From contig NZ_JACJQU010000012.1 in assembly GCF_014696825.1 (NCBI RefSeq), positions 1 through 64,000 of the forward strand: a DNA stretch of 64,000 nucleotides, in the 5' to 3' direction. How positions within the stretch are numbered: the stretch's first letter is position 1; each line of letters starts with the position of its first letter. Of the stretch, positions 25,502 through 35,500 are shown piece by piece. Source of the DNA: Anabaena sphaerica FACHB-251 (GTDB taxonomy: Bacteria; Cyanobacteriota; Cyanobacteriia; Cyanobacteriales; Nostocaceae). The notes under the pieces were generated by a model. That model ran no database searches and was not told the DNA's origin. It saw nothing but the letters and a program-made list of their open reading frames with translations. A program made the translations under genes and the position numbers.

Positions 25502-27139
25502 ATGACTGATCTCATAACTAAACGGCTTGTTTGGAGTAAATTTGCTTGCAGGATTTTTAGTATAGGTTTATTACCTGCACTAACGGCTTATCCTGTTTTA
25601 GGTGCAGAGCGATTAACCCTTTCTTACGGCATTTTAGAGCAATCTATACCAATTGATTCACTGGAAAAATATGCGGAAACAGGCAAAATTGATGATGATT
25701 TAGCTGTATATGCTCGGTACACCAACAACAAACAACTAACTCAACTACGGAAAGTTTTATTAACTCCTATTCCCTTAAATATAGTAAACGTTTCGCAATT
25801 TCTGTATACACCAATTGGTGAAAGATTATTAGATAATTTGGGAGAAATTATTCAAACAGAATCTCGTTTATCGGGTTTCTATGCAATTCGAGCCGCACTG
25901 ATTTTGGCAGCAGCTGATCCAAACAATTTTACGCTTCTAAATGTATTACGCAAATTTCCCACAAGCTCAATTTCAATTGATTTAGACCGGAGTTTGGAAA
26001 TTGTCAATACATTACAAAATTTAGTAAATCAAACCCAAAATGCAGTAGCACTTATTAACGAACAATCTCAACTAAAATCAACCACATCAAATCTGACTTC
26101 AGGGCTTTTAGCAGATATCAAAAAACCAGGAAAATTTACTTGGCAAAAACAAACTATTGTCCTCAATGACCAATCTCGCGATCGCACTTTTCCCGCTGAT
26201 ATTTATCTACCTAATGTCTCAAATCCGCGTCCAATCATTGTCATCTCCCACGGGCTTGGTTCTGACAGAAACAGTTTTGCTTACCTGGCTGAACATCTTG
26301 CCCAATCAGGCTTTGTAGTTGCTGTTCCAGAGCATCCTGGTAGTAATGCAGAACAACTAAAAGCTCTATTGTCAGGAACAGCACAGGCAGTAACTAGCCC
26401 CAGAGAATTGATTGACAGACCATTGGATGTGAAGTATTTGTTAGATGAACTAACTCGATTATCTCAAAACAACCCAGCATTTCAAGGGCAATTAAATTTA
26501 CAACAAATAGGAGTTATAGGACAATCCTTTGGTGGCTACACAGCCTTAGCATTAGCAGGCGCAAAGATGAATTTTGAGCAATTAGAAAAAGACTGCCCAC
26601 CTACAAACAGTACACTCAATATTTCGCTCTTACTTCAATGCTTGGCTATAAATTTACCAAATATAGAATACAATTTATTCGATCCAAGAGTGAAAGCAAT
26701 AATTGCAATTAATCCTGTTAATAGCAGTATTATGGGCGAAGCTAGTCTCAGCCAAATTAAAATCCCAGTGATGATAATATCTGGCAGTGGCGATACCATT
26801 GCTCCGGCTTTGCAGGAACAAATTATACCCTTTACCTGGTTAACAACACCAAATAAGTATTTAGTGCTGATCAATGGTGGTACACACTTTTCTACTATTG
26901 CAGAATCACCAAATGCAGTTTTGCCTGTTCCTACACAGGTAATTGGTTCAAGTCCCGCACTGGCACGTAGCTACGTCAAAGCTTTAAGTTTTCCCTTCTT
27001 GCAAACCTATGTCGCTGAACAGCCAAGTTACCAGCCTTACTTGAGTGCAGATTACGTTAATACTATTAGTAAGCGATCGCTACCATTGAGTTTAGTTCAA
27101 TCTCTGACGCTAGAGCAACTGCAAGAAGCATTTAAATAA
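25502..27139 (+). CDS. DUF1400 / alpha-beta hydrolase, secreted
   Basis: A 545-residue exported protein typical of cyanobacteria. A signal-like segment (residues ~10-35, ending in YPVLGAER) is followed by a DUF1400 domain (ERLTLSYGILEQSIPIDSLE ... GFYAIRAALILAA). An alpha/beta-hydrolase domain then starts near 240 (PIIVISHGLGSDRNSFAYLA). It has the nucleophile elbow GQSFGG (serine about 341), an acidic residue near SGSGDTIAP and the histidine in INGGTHFS, so the catalytic triad looks complete. A lipase, esterase or platelet-activating-factor-acetylhydrolase-like activity is likely. The open frame extends upstream into the glycosidase gene, but the ATG at 25502, after that gene's stop, is the sensible start. 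A palindromic terminator follows. Confidence 0.85.
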   Translation: MTDLITKRLVWSKFACRIFSIGLLPALTAYPVLGAERLTLSYGILEQSIPIDSLEKYAETGKIDDDLAVYARYTNNKQLTQLRKVLLTPIPLNIVNVSQFLYTPIGERLLDNLGEIIQTESRLSGFYAIRAALILAAADPNNFTLLNVLRKFPTSSISIDLDRSLEIVNTLQNLVNQTQNAVALINEQSQLKSTTSNLTSGLLADIKKPGKFTWQKQTIVLNDQSRDRTFPADIYLPNVSNPRPIIVISHGLGSDRNSFAYLAEHLAQSGFVVAVPEHPGSNAEQLKALLSGTAQAVTSPRELIDRPLDVKYLLDELTRLSQNNPAFQGQLNLQQIGVIGQSFGGYTALALAGAKMNFEQLEKDCPPTNSTLNISLLLQCLAINLPNIEYNLFDPRVKAIIAINPVNSSIMGEASLSQIKIPVMIISGSGDTIAPALQEQIIPFTWLTTPNKYLVLINGGTHFSTIAESPNAVLPVPTQVIGSSPALARSYVKALSFPFLQTYVAEQPSYQPYLSADYVNTISKRSLPLSLVQSLTLEQLQEAFK

Positions 27140-27190
27140 TTCGTAATTCGTAAAATTAAAAAATTAAATATGCTTATCATTCAGAACCCT

Positions 27191-27226
27191 TGTAGAGACG
27201 TTCCATGGAACGTCTCTACATTTTTT
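27191..27226 (+). terminator. Perfect 30-base palindrome followed by T-run
   Basis: TGTAGAGACGTTCCA and TGGAACGTCTCTACA pair perfectly over 30 bases, followed by six T. It is the best-preserved member of the dispersed GTAGAGACG palindrome family in the window. Its position after the hydrolase gene fits a rho-independent terminator. Confidence 0.8.
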
Positions 27227-27362
27227 AGCGGAATGTGGGATAAATAGGTAAAATCAACCATTTCCACAAAATCCAAAAATCTTAGCTAACATTCTTGTAA
27301 TTTTTGCGAATAGGGTTTAAGATATTTCCATGAACCTTAGATAAGGTTTTTGGGAAAAAGTA

Positions 27363-28064
27363 ATGTCAAAAATTATATACGATGTCATCCAACGCTTTGA
27401 GGTTGAAAACGGCGTTCCTCGCTTGGTTTCAACCAATATTGAAATGATTGCAGGTGGCGAAGATTTGATGTCTTTAGCTATCAATCTCTTGGAAAAACTT
27501 GGTTTCAACGACAAGTTTAAAGTAAGTCGAGCATCTCAATATATAGGGTACAGACTTAAAAATCCCACAAAAGGAGCTAAACGTTATCAACTGGTTTTAG
27601 CTCAACGTAAAGAGGGACTTTGTATTTCTATTCCTCAAGATATTTTAGATGGACATATCTTAGAAATAGGGTATTGGGTTGATATACAAGAAGCTCCCGA
27701 TGTAGGATTTTCAAGAGTAGGTGTAATTTGGGTAAATCCTTCTAAAAAAGATATTTTTCTTGAATCTTTACCCCCTGAATATTGGGATTTTTTACAAAGT
27801 GAAGAGATAACAGTAGGTGAGATTCCTCTTAATCAATGCAGTCTTAATAGTAATATGCCAGATGAGTCATATTCTATCATTCCTAACAGTGAGATTATTC
27901 CAAGAAATGAATTTCGGATTGAATCATTAAGTAATAATCAAAGTTATCTCATTTTGCAAGAAGATAAGCTTTTTCCTTATACATGGCAAGCGTGTATTGG
28001 TTCAAAAGAAGTTCTAGAAGAATTCCTTGGTTACTTTGCAAAAATATTAATGGAGAAAAACTAA
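27363..28064 (+). CDS. Hypothetical protein, coupled to DUF2726 gene
   Basis: A 233-residue soluble protein with no family I recognise. The N-terminal ~100 residues look like an alpha/beta domain (MSKIIYDVIQRFEVENGVPR; SLAINLLEKLGF; RYQLVLAQRKEGLCISIPQD). The C-terminal part has segments such as VGVIWVNPSKK and a charged end. Its stop codon overlaps the ATG of the next gene by one base (TAATG), so the two are probably translated as a pair. It lies after a terminator palindrome, and its codon use is more AT-rich than that of the flanking hydrolase and thiC genes, so it may be an accessory gene acquired with its partner. Confidence 0.7.
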   Translation: MSKIIYDVIQRFEVENGVPRLVSTNIEMIAGGEDLMSLAINLLEKLGFNDKFKVSRASQYIGYRLKNPTKGAKRYQLVLAQRKEGLCISIPQDILDGHILEIGYWVDIQEAPDVGFSRVGVIWVNPSKKDIFLESLPPEYWDFLQSEEITVGEIPLNQCSLNSNMPDESYSIIPNSEIIPRNEFRIESLSNNQSYLILQEDKLFPYTWQACIGSKEVLEEFLGYFAKILMEKN

Positions 28065-28540
28065 TGTATATCAAACCCAAAAGACTTGTTAACCCTTACG
28101 AAGAAAGAATGTTAGAATTTCTCCAAACCTGCATAGATGAAAATTATAAACTTCATACCCAGGTCAGCTTATCCCAAATTTGTGAATTAGGCATAGGAGT
28201 TGATATAGAACTAAGAAAATTTTTCTTTAGCTCCAGTGTAGATGCTCTAATCACAAATGATAATTATCAACCTTGCTTAGTAGTGGAATGTCAATCTGAA
28301 AAATATCATAGTTCCAATGAGGCAAAAGAGCGTGATCATAAAAAATTACATTTACTCACATTAGCAGGAGTTCCCTTACTTTATTCAAGAATTAAAGACT
28401 TTGGATTATTACATCTTTACTCTCAGCAAGAAGAAGTAATATTTAACTTATTCACAGGCGAAAAACGAGAAAACGCCAAAGCCTTAATTAGAAGCTATTG
28501 CGAACCATCCAACTTTGCTAATTTGCAAGCCATAGCTTAA
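28064..28540 (+). CDS. DUF2726 domain protein, restriction-endonuclease-like fold
   Basis: A 158-residue protein matching the DUF2726 pattern, regarded as a PD-(D/E)XK-type nuclease-like family: RMLEFLQTCIDENYKLHTQV then SLSQI, then VDALITNDNYQPCLVVECQS with the expected D-(x)n-E-x-Q arrangement. A conserved histidine region (KYHSSNEAKERDHKKLHLLT) and AGVPLLYSRI follow. It may be a DNA- or RNA-processing protein. The ATG at 28064 overlaps the upstream stop; an upstream in-frame start (27983) would lie inside that gene and is unlikely. The pair could be a small defence or DNA-repair unit, which is inference. Confidence 0.72.
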   Translation: MYIKPKRLVNPYEERMLEFLQTCIDENYKLHTQVSLSQICELGIGVDIELRKFFFSSSVDALITNDNYQPCLVVECQSEKYHSSNEAKERDHKKLHLLTLAGVPLLYSRIKDFGLLHLYSQQEEVIFNLFTGEKRENAKALIRSYCEPSNFANLQAIA

Positions 28541-28559
28541 TAAATAATACATATTCTTT

Positions 28560-28870
28560 GCGCTCTTACTCTGCGCCTCTGCGCCTCTGCGTGAAAAAAA
28601 TACCTAAATACATATAAATTTTCGTAGGAGTATAGCAAAAGCTCATTGGTATCAACTTAACCTACAAATTGGTTATCTGTTAGCTTTCACACCCACCCGG
28701 AAATCAATTTCCGGGCTAATAGCTAAAGTACGTTAAAACGCACTCTGATTAACTAAAAATCAAAATTTATTCTATTTCCAGAATAAATAGATCACAAATA
28801 GTCGGTTTTAACCGACTTTAGCTTTTAGACAGGGAATTTATTCCCTGGCGTGAAGATTATTACCTCCACA
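28560..28870. repeat. Intergenic repeat cluster between DUF2726 gene and thiC
   Basis: This stretch holds several repeats and no gene. CTGCGCCTCTGCGCCTCTGCG is a short tandem-like repeat near 28575. Three hairpins follow: CCCGGAAAT-CAATTTCCGGG (about 28697-28716), AGTCGGTTTTAACCGACT (about 28799-28817) and CAGGGAATTTATTCCCTG (about 28837-28855). The hairpin succession is a composite extragenic element familiar from Nostocales. Confidence 0.6.
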
Positions 28871-28928
28871 TCCTCACAATTTATAACGCCCCTCCCCCCG
28901 CCAATAACCAAAATGCTACAATTCCATT

Positions 28929-30403
<1,475 letters not shown>

Positions 30404-30418
30404 ATACTGAACCATAAG

Positions 30419-30450
30419 ATCCCCGACTTCTTGGAGAAGTCGGGGGTTTT
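30419..30450 (+). terminator. Rho-independent terminator of thiC
   Basis: CCCCGACTTCT (30421-30431) pairs with AGAAGTCGGGG (30435-30445) around a three-base loop, followed by GTTTTAAA. Same arm sequence as the dispersed inverted repeat at 18694. Confidence 0.88.
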
Positions 30451-30553
30451 AAATATTTATTGTATGTAACAATTTTTTATTTGCCAAAAAATACTGAGAT
30501 TGTGTATATTTAATGTAATTAAACCTAATGTAAAAATGTGAGTTTATAAAGTT

Positions 30554-30997
30554 ATGCAACTGATCAAATATACGATAGCGATCGCAATTTCTTCTCTGCC
30601 TATATTCACAACACCTGTATTAGCTCAAACTAAACAAGAAAAGTGGGTAGATTTTGGTCAAACTAATAACGGTGAAATTATAAAATTAAATGAGAGTAGT
30701 GTTAAATTTGAAATCATGTTAGCTGATGATACTCTCAACAATGAAGATGGATTTTATAGCGATAATGATAAATATCCAAAGGTAAAAGTTGTTGTTTTTG
30801 AATATAATATTGGTGGTAGAAAAAGAAATGCTTATACCAAATCTTGTAATCGTGGTAAATTAAGTGCTAATTCTAGCTGGAAAACCTACACTACTTTTAT
30901 AGATTATTGGCCTCAATATTTTCTGGTTGAAGCTGACAGTGCTGCTAGTCAGAATATGTTGCGACGAGTTTGTACTTTAAGTCTATCTAATCAGTAA
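30554..30997 (+). CDS. Secreted hypothetical protein
   Basis: A 147-residue protein with a clear signal peptide (MQLIKYTIAIAISSLPIFTT, cleavage probably after PVLA-Q). The mature part (about 122 residues) is polar and beta-rich in appearance, with two cysteines (in KSCNRGK and RRVCTLS) that may form a disulfide. The conserved-looking W and Y residues and the WVDFGQTNNGEIIKLNESSV segment resemble small periplasmic proteins of cyanobacteria with a surface-adhesin-E-like fold, but I cannot assign a family with confidence. Neighbouring genes give no functional hint. Confidence 0.75.
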   Translation: MQLIKYTIAIAISSLPIFTTPVLAQTKQEKWVDFGQTNNGEIIKLNESSVKFEIMLADDTLNNEDGFYSDNDKYPKVKVVVFEYNIGGRKRNAYTKSCNRGKLSANSSWKTYTTFIDYWPQYFLVEADSAASQNMLRRVCTLSLSNQ

Positions 30998-31127
30998 TCT
31001 TTTTTGATCACTTGAGGAAATGTGAAATTTACAACTTTTATTTAATCATGGTTATGATTTATAATATTGGTTATTAAATATTGTATGATTTAAAGTTTGT
31101 ACTATTAACATTAAACCCAAAAAATCT

Positions 31128-31307
31128 ATGAGTGAACAAATTAAATGGACTGCGGAAGCAGAAGTGAAAGTGAAAAAAATTCCTTTTTTTGTGCGTCCTT
31201 TTGCACGGAAGAAGATTGAAAATTATGCTTATGAGAAGGATATATTATTAATTACTCTTGAGGTTTATGATGAGGCTAAAAAACTGTTTAATAAGAATCA
31301 TAATTAA
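31128..31307 (+). CDS. Standalone PCP_red domain protein (59 residues)
   Basis: A short gene whose product is the PCP_red domain that forms the C-terminus of the ChlB subunit of light-independent protochlorophyllide reductase: WTAEAEVKVKKIPFFVRPFA then RKKIENYAYEKD, then ITLEVYDEAKKLF. The KIPFFVRPFARKKIE segment is the family hallmark. Standalone copies are common in cyanobacteria, but their job is not established; a role in tetrapyrrole or redox chemistry is only a guess. The ATG at 31128 starts the frame; it ends 19 bases before the Rpn/DUF4351 gene. Confidence 0.85.
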   Translation: MSEQIKWTAEAEVKVKKIPFFVRPFARKKIENYAYEKDILLITLEVYDEAKKLFNKNHN

Positions 31308-31326
31308 AGCATTTACCTAAATTTTC

Positions 31327-32244
31327 ATGACTCGACAATCTCACGACCAATTTGCCAAGGAATACCTAGAGGAATTATTAACACCTCTAGGAACAATCAA
31401 AAAAAGCGAAAAAGTTAAAAGCGAAGTCCAAGAAATTGATGTTTGGTTTGAACCATTTTCTGATCAAAATCAGGAAAATCTACCTTTAGGTTTATTAGGG
31501 AAGATGGCTAAAACTCAATGTTTATTTGAGCCTTTTCGCAATCCACCATCAGAAATAGAAATTCGCAGTTGTTTACTTAAATTATATGCCGTTCATGGTG
31601 ATGTAGTTAGGAAAGCGAAACGGGAAAACAGAAATATTGCAGAATCAGATTTACCGATTTTATGGATTTTAACACCAACTTTTTCATCTCGGATGATTGT
31701 GGGTTTAGGTGCAGTTGAAATTGCCGAAGATTGGGTTCAAGGTGTTTATTTTTTGCCGAATATCCTGAAAACAGCAATAGTTGTGATTCATCAATTACCA
31801 GAAAATGAAGATACGTTATGGTTGAGAGTTTTGGGGAAAGGAGGAACACAAAAAAGAGCAGTGGAAGAGTTAACTGAATTACCAGAAAATAACCCTTTTC
31901 GAGAGAATTTGTTAGAAATTTTAGCGGACTGGCGCAAGAATTTAGAATTGAGAGATAATTTAAGTAGGGATGAAGAGGAAGTAATTATGAACTTATCACC
32001 GGCTTATTTACAACAAATAGAAGAATGGAAGCAAGAAGGAAAGCAAGAAGGAAAAGAGGAAGAACGATTTTCTTTGATAACTTCTCTTCTGGAAGGGCGT
32101 TTTGGTACTTTAGATGCTGAGTTATCTGGTTTGGTGGAAAAGATTGCTAATATTCCTATTTCTGAACGCACTCAGTTACTTCTTTCTTTGGGTAATTTAT
32201 CCCGTGAGGAATTGTTGCAAAGATTGAGGAATGAAGCAGTTTAG
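31327..32244 (+). CDS. DUF4351-containing Rpn-like protein
   Basis: A 305-residue protein of a cyanobacterial family with an N-terminal Rpn/PD-(D/E)XK-type region (DQFAKEYLEELLTPLG; EIDVWFEPFS) and a C-terminal DUF4351 tail (SLLEGRFGTLDAELSGLVEK). A charged linker EEWKQEGKQEGKEEERFS precedes the tail. Rpn proteins are transposase-associated nucleases that promote RecA-independent recombination in E. coli; here the nuclease function is inferred and the catalytic residues (EIDVWF) are only partly clear. Such genes occur in many scattered copies. The charged repeat EGKQEGK is typical. Confidence 0.8.
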   Translation: MTRQSHDQFAKEYLEELLTPLGTIKKSEKVKSEVQEIDVWFEPFSDQNQENLPLGLLGKMAKTQCLFEPFRNPPSEIEIRSCLLKLYAVHGDVVRKAKRENRNIAESDLPILWILTPTFSSRMIVGLGAVEIAEDWVQGVYFLPNILKTAIVVIHQLPENEDTLWLRVLGKGGTQKRAVEELTELPENNPFRENLLEILADWRKNLELRDNLSRDEEEVIMNLSPAYLQQIEEWKQEGKQEGKEEERFSLITSLLEGRFGTLDAELSGLVEKIANIPISERTQLLLSLGNLSREELLQRLRNEAV

Positions 32245-32270
32245 GATATATTGTTTAATGTATTTTTTTA

Positions 32271-32327
32271 TATAGTCCTCAGATTAGAAATCTGGGGCTA
32301 TATAGACAAAGCCTACCTGCGTAGGCT
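32271..32327. repeat. Pair of hairpins before the McrB-like gene
   Basis: TATAGTCCTCAGATT pairs with AATCTGGGGCTATA, and AGCCTACCTGCGTAGGCT is a second hairpin. This is a composite dispersed element of the type common in cyanobacterial gaps; it sits just before the start of the restriction pair. Confidence 0.65.
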
Positions 32328-32372
32328 AATTTTATGGTATAAATTAGTTAGTGAAATATTCGAGGTTAGAAA

Positions 32373-33431
32373 ATGCCACCAATTCAGAAGATTCTTTTTG
32401 GAAGTCCAGGAACAGGAAAAAGCTATAAAATTCGTGAAATTGCACAACAAGAACTAGGTATAAAATTGGATGAACAAACCAACTCTTTAGAAAATACGAT
32501 TACAACAATATTTCATCCAGAGTATACCTATTCAGATTTTGTCGGAAAGCTATTACCACAAACTACTGGAAACGGTTCTGTAATATATAAATTTTATGAG
32601 GGGCATTTTTTACGTGCTTTAGGTTTAGCATATAAAAAAATAATTGATGGTAGTGATGAAAATGTCCTGTTAGTTATAGATGAATTAAATAGAGGTAATG
32701 CAGCAGCTATATTTGGTTCAATTTTTCAGTTATTAGATAGAGAAGATGATGATTGGTCAAGTTATAGAGTTAATTTATCTGAGCTTGAGATAGTAGGAAT
32801 TTTTCGAGCAATGGAATATAAAGCTGAAGCTGATCATCAAAATATACGGATCGATGGAACTGATTTCGATAAGTTTTATAAACTTACTAAAGATAACCTA
32901 AATAATTATAAGAATAATGATGGTTTACGAGTTTTAGAAAATTTAAAAAATAACTGTATTACTATCCCGCCTAATCTATCTATTATTGCTACAATCAATA
33001 CATCTGATGAATCTATTTATTATCTTGATAGTGCATTTAAACGCCGTTGGGATTGGGAATACGTAGACGCACCTCATCGTGATTTTATACCTGAAAAAAT
33101 TAAAAATATATCAGTAGTTATAGGTGATAAACAATATGAATGGTATGATTTAGTTATCCAACTAAATTATTTTATTATATCTAATCATCAGGCTATTAGA
33201 AGAATTGAGGATAAACAGATTGGTTGGTGGTTTTTGAAAGCTGATGACAATAATACAATTACAGAGTCAGCAATTAGAAATAAGCTGATGTTTTATCTTT
33301 GGGATAGTGTTTTTGCAAAAGATAAAAGACCATTGGAAAAACTACTAAGTAAAAAGTTAATTACTTACACAGATTTTTCAAGTTTATATTCTGATTTTGT
33401 TATAAAAATAATAGAATTTATACCATTTTAA
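32373..33431 (+). CDS. McrB-like AAA+ NTPase (restriction/defence)
   Basis: A 352-residue AAA+ ATPase/GTPase of the McrB type. Walker A is GSPGTGKS (10-17), Walker B is VLLVIDELNRGN (98-109), and the McrB-specific sensor stretch TINTSDESIYYLDSAF is at about 208-222, followed by KRRW (sensor 2). There is no separate N-terminal DNA-reading domain, so recognition probably lies in the partner protein or in the insertion between Walker B and sensor 1. It should form a ring that drives the LlaJI-like protein encoded 21 bases downstream. The DNA is notably AT-rich. It is a good candidate for a phage-defence gene, as McrBC and LlaJI systems are. Confidence 0.88.
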   Translation: MPPIQKILFGSPGTGKSYKIREIAQQELGIKLDEQTNSLENTITTIFHPEYTYSDFVGKLLPQTTGNGSVIYKFYEGHFLRALGLAYKKIIDGSDENVLLVIDELNRGNAAAIFGSIFQLLDREDDDWSSYRVNLSELEIVGIFRAMEYKAEADHQNIRIDGTDFDKFYKLTKDNLNNYKNNDGLRVLENLKNNCITIPPNLSIIATINTSDESIYYLDSAFKRRWDWEYVDAPHRDFIPEKIKNISVVIGDKQYEWYDLVIQLNYFIISNHQAIRRIEDKQIGWWFLKADDNNTITESAIRNKLMFYLWDSVFAKDKRPLEKLLSKKLITYTDFSSLYSDFVIKIIEFIPF

Positions 33432-33452
33432 TTAATCCATTCTGAAGACAAA

Positions 33453-35318
33453 ATGATAAATTTTGCAGCATTAGAACTTAAAGTTAATACTAAGTATTCC
33501 TTTGTAGGAATACAAAAAGAAGGTTCAAAACTTATCTTTCATATCCCTAAAGGATTTTCCGAAGATGATATTAACACTTTTGATAAAAAACGTGATTTAT
33601 TTTTCCGTCTTTATCGAGTGCTGAACGTCTTTAAACAAATCTGTATCGAAAAAGGTTATTTAAACAAAAATAACCAAGCTAATGATCGTGATGGAGTTCT
33701 TGAGGTTGATACTGGTTCAGAAATTACATCTGATGACGATAGCAAAAATATTTTTTATTCTAAACTTGATGTTTTAGCAAGTATCCTAGATGCTTATGAC
33801 GAATTAAAAATACTCGGACTTGTTAGCAGATTAGGAAAATCTGAAAGATTAGATTATAGTAAGTTACATCGTTATTTAAACAATGCTGTTTTTCTCAATA
33901 ACGGTGCAATTTATATTGATGCTATGAATTTATCACGAAAGGAGATACATTTTGATTCAACTGATATAGTTGCTATGTATTGTTATATTTTGACTGAAAT
34001 TAAGGAACAGTTACAGCAAGAAGTAAATCCTGATATTAAATCTTTAGCAGAACGTTTTCAAGAAAAATATTTAGGTATAGAAGCTAGTTTATTTAATGAG
34101 AAGTATTATTTACGAGTTACTAATGAATTAAAAGATGCTTTAGAATTAATTGATCATTACACTCCAATTAAAGATAGTGATTATTGGGATTTTTACGAAG
34201 CTATATATAAATTTTTGTTTGGAGATTTAGATAATTCTTTAAAAGGTGAAGTTTGGGGATTTAGTAATTTTAATACTATCTGGGAATCAATGTGTTTAAC
34301 TCATGTGATTCACAGTATAGCACTTAATTCTATTTTTTATTTTGACAAAACATTCATATCTAATAGCTTGATAAATAAATGGAATGATTGTAGCAAAATA
34401 ATTGATATTACACATATATTTAATATTAATGGTAATAACCTAATCCCTGATTTAGTAATTTGGTCATTTGAATCTGAAGAAGGTGAAATTTTATCATTAA
34501 CCAATAGAGAGTTTAAGAAAAGAAATTATATTGAATATAGTCTAACAAAAAACGATTCATTTAATGATCATGGCTATCTGACTATATTTGATATAAATAT
34601 AAAATTTGGTGGTAAAAGAATTAGTCAATCAAGAATAAAAGGTCTAAAGATTACTAATATTGATAAATCATTAGAAGAAAATTTAAAACATTGTTTTAAT
34701 GACATCAAGATTAATTCTAAACAAAAATTACCTGATAACTATTATTCATATTGGAATGTTACTAATATCAATCACGAAGAATTAGTAATGATGATATCTC
34801 TAAATCATATATTTTATAAAGCATTACTCATGAAACTATATGATTATACTAATTTTTTTGAAGAATTTATATGTAATATATTTGGTACGGACGCAAAAAT
34901 TAACAATAATATTTTCTATTGGTCACTATTTCGTGAATATTCTAGATTACGTGAAATGGACGAAATAAATCAACTATATAAAGAATTTCTTGATAAACGT
35001 AATTTTTATTTTATTGATATAAAATACTCCGATCCTCAATATTACGAAAATATAGACAAGATAGAAGAAATAAAAAACAGAAGTATTAGAAAACAATTTG
35101 TTTATGAATATATACTACAAAAGCATCTTGAAAAAACTAACAACCCATTAAAAGAATTAGATATAAAAAGCGAATTTTGGCTTCCTGCTTATTCGGAAAC
35201 TCAAGAAACATTTATACCAATGCCAGAAAATACAAAATTTATGAATAATTATATTAAATTAACAGGTGTAAATATCATGGCTGTAATTGACAGCTATTTA
35301 GAAACAGAAGAAAAGTAA
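33453..35318 (+). CDS. LlaJI-like restriction endonuclease with a large insertion
   Basis: A 621-residue partner of the McrB-like NTPase, similar to LlaJI/McrC-type nucleases. An N-terminal half (~1-270) of mixed alpha/beta folds is followed by FNTIWESMCLTHVIHS (E278) and LIPDLVIW (P332, D333) and, much later, FYFIDIKYSD (D522-x-K524). These fit the E...PD...DxK core of a PD-(D/E)XK nuclease, but the PD and DxK motifs are about 188 residues apart instead of around 20. The insert is AT-rich, lysine- and asparagine-rich. No DNA methylase gene lies nearby, which argues for action on modified DNA or for a stand-alone defence system. Function is inferred. Confidence 0.75.
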   Translation: MINFAALELKVNTKYSFVGIQKEGSKLIFHIPKGFSEDDINTFDKKRDLFFRLYRVLNVFKQICIEKGYLNKNNQANDRDGVLEVDTGSEITSDDDSKNIFYSKLDVLASILDAYDELKILGLVSRLGKSERLDYSKLHRYLNNAVFLNNGAIYIDAMNLSRKEIHFDSTDIVAMYCYILTEIKEQLQQEVNPDIKSLAERFQEKYLGIEASLFNEKYYLRVTNELKDALELIDHYTPIKDSDYWDFYEAIYKFLFGDLDNSLKGEVWGFSNFNTIWESMCLTHVIHSIALNSIFYFDKTFISNSLINKWNDCSKIIDITHIFNINGNNLIPDLVIWSFESEEGEILSLTNREFKKRNYIEYSLTKNDSFNDHGYLTIFDINIKFGGKRISQSRIKGLKITNIDKSLEENLKHCFNDIKINSKQKLPDNYYSYWNVTNINHEELVMMISLNHIFYKALLMKLYDYTNFFEEFICNIFGTDAKINNNIFYWSLFREYSRLREMDEINQLYKEFLDKRNFYFIDIKYSDPQYYENIDKIEEIKNRSIRKQFVYEYILQKHLEKTNNPLKELDIKSEFWLPAYSETQETFIPMPENTKFMNNYIKLTGVNIMAVIDSYLETEEK

Positions 35319-35349
35319 CTTAAAATACTGTCTTGTTGAGATAGTGTGA

Positions 35350-35408
35350 TTTTGGGAGTGCGATGACCAATCACACGAAATGTATCGCTTTGAGATAAAA
35401 TAGAACAA
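35350..35408. repeat. HIP1-bearing repeat with a 21-base insertion
   Basis: GATTTTGGGAGTGCGAT ... CGCTTTGAGATAAAATAGAA: GCGAT at 35360-35364 and CGC at 35386-35388 are separated by 21 bases ending in AT. The uninterrupted version of the same repeat is at 35504-35540 (GCGATCGC at 35516-35523). Confidence 0.8.
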
Positions 35409-35440
35409 AGGTAAATATAGCGTTTGTTAAAATAACCTCT

Positions 35441-35500
35441 ATGTCCCTACAAGAACTGAAAGAGCAAGCCTTTCAACTACCTGAAAGCGATCGCTTGTAG
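35441..35500 (+). pseudogene. Truncated antitoxin-like stub (19 residues)
   Basis: ATG at 35441 followed by MSLQELKEQAFQLPESDRL and a stop at 35498-35500. The segment has the appearance of the start of small cyanobacterial antitoxins of toxin-antitoxin pairs, in which 60-80 residues would follow. Its end coincides with a HIP1 octamer and the beginning of the repeat at 35504, so the rest seems to have been lost or replaced there. Confidence 0.6.

Noticed and set aside
27983-28063. A longer start for the DUF2726 protein
   Set aside because: It would overlap the upstream gene by 80 bases and precedes the family start; the ATG at 28064 with TAATG overlap is preferred.
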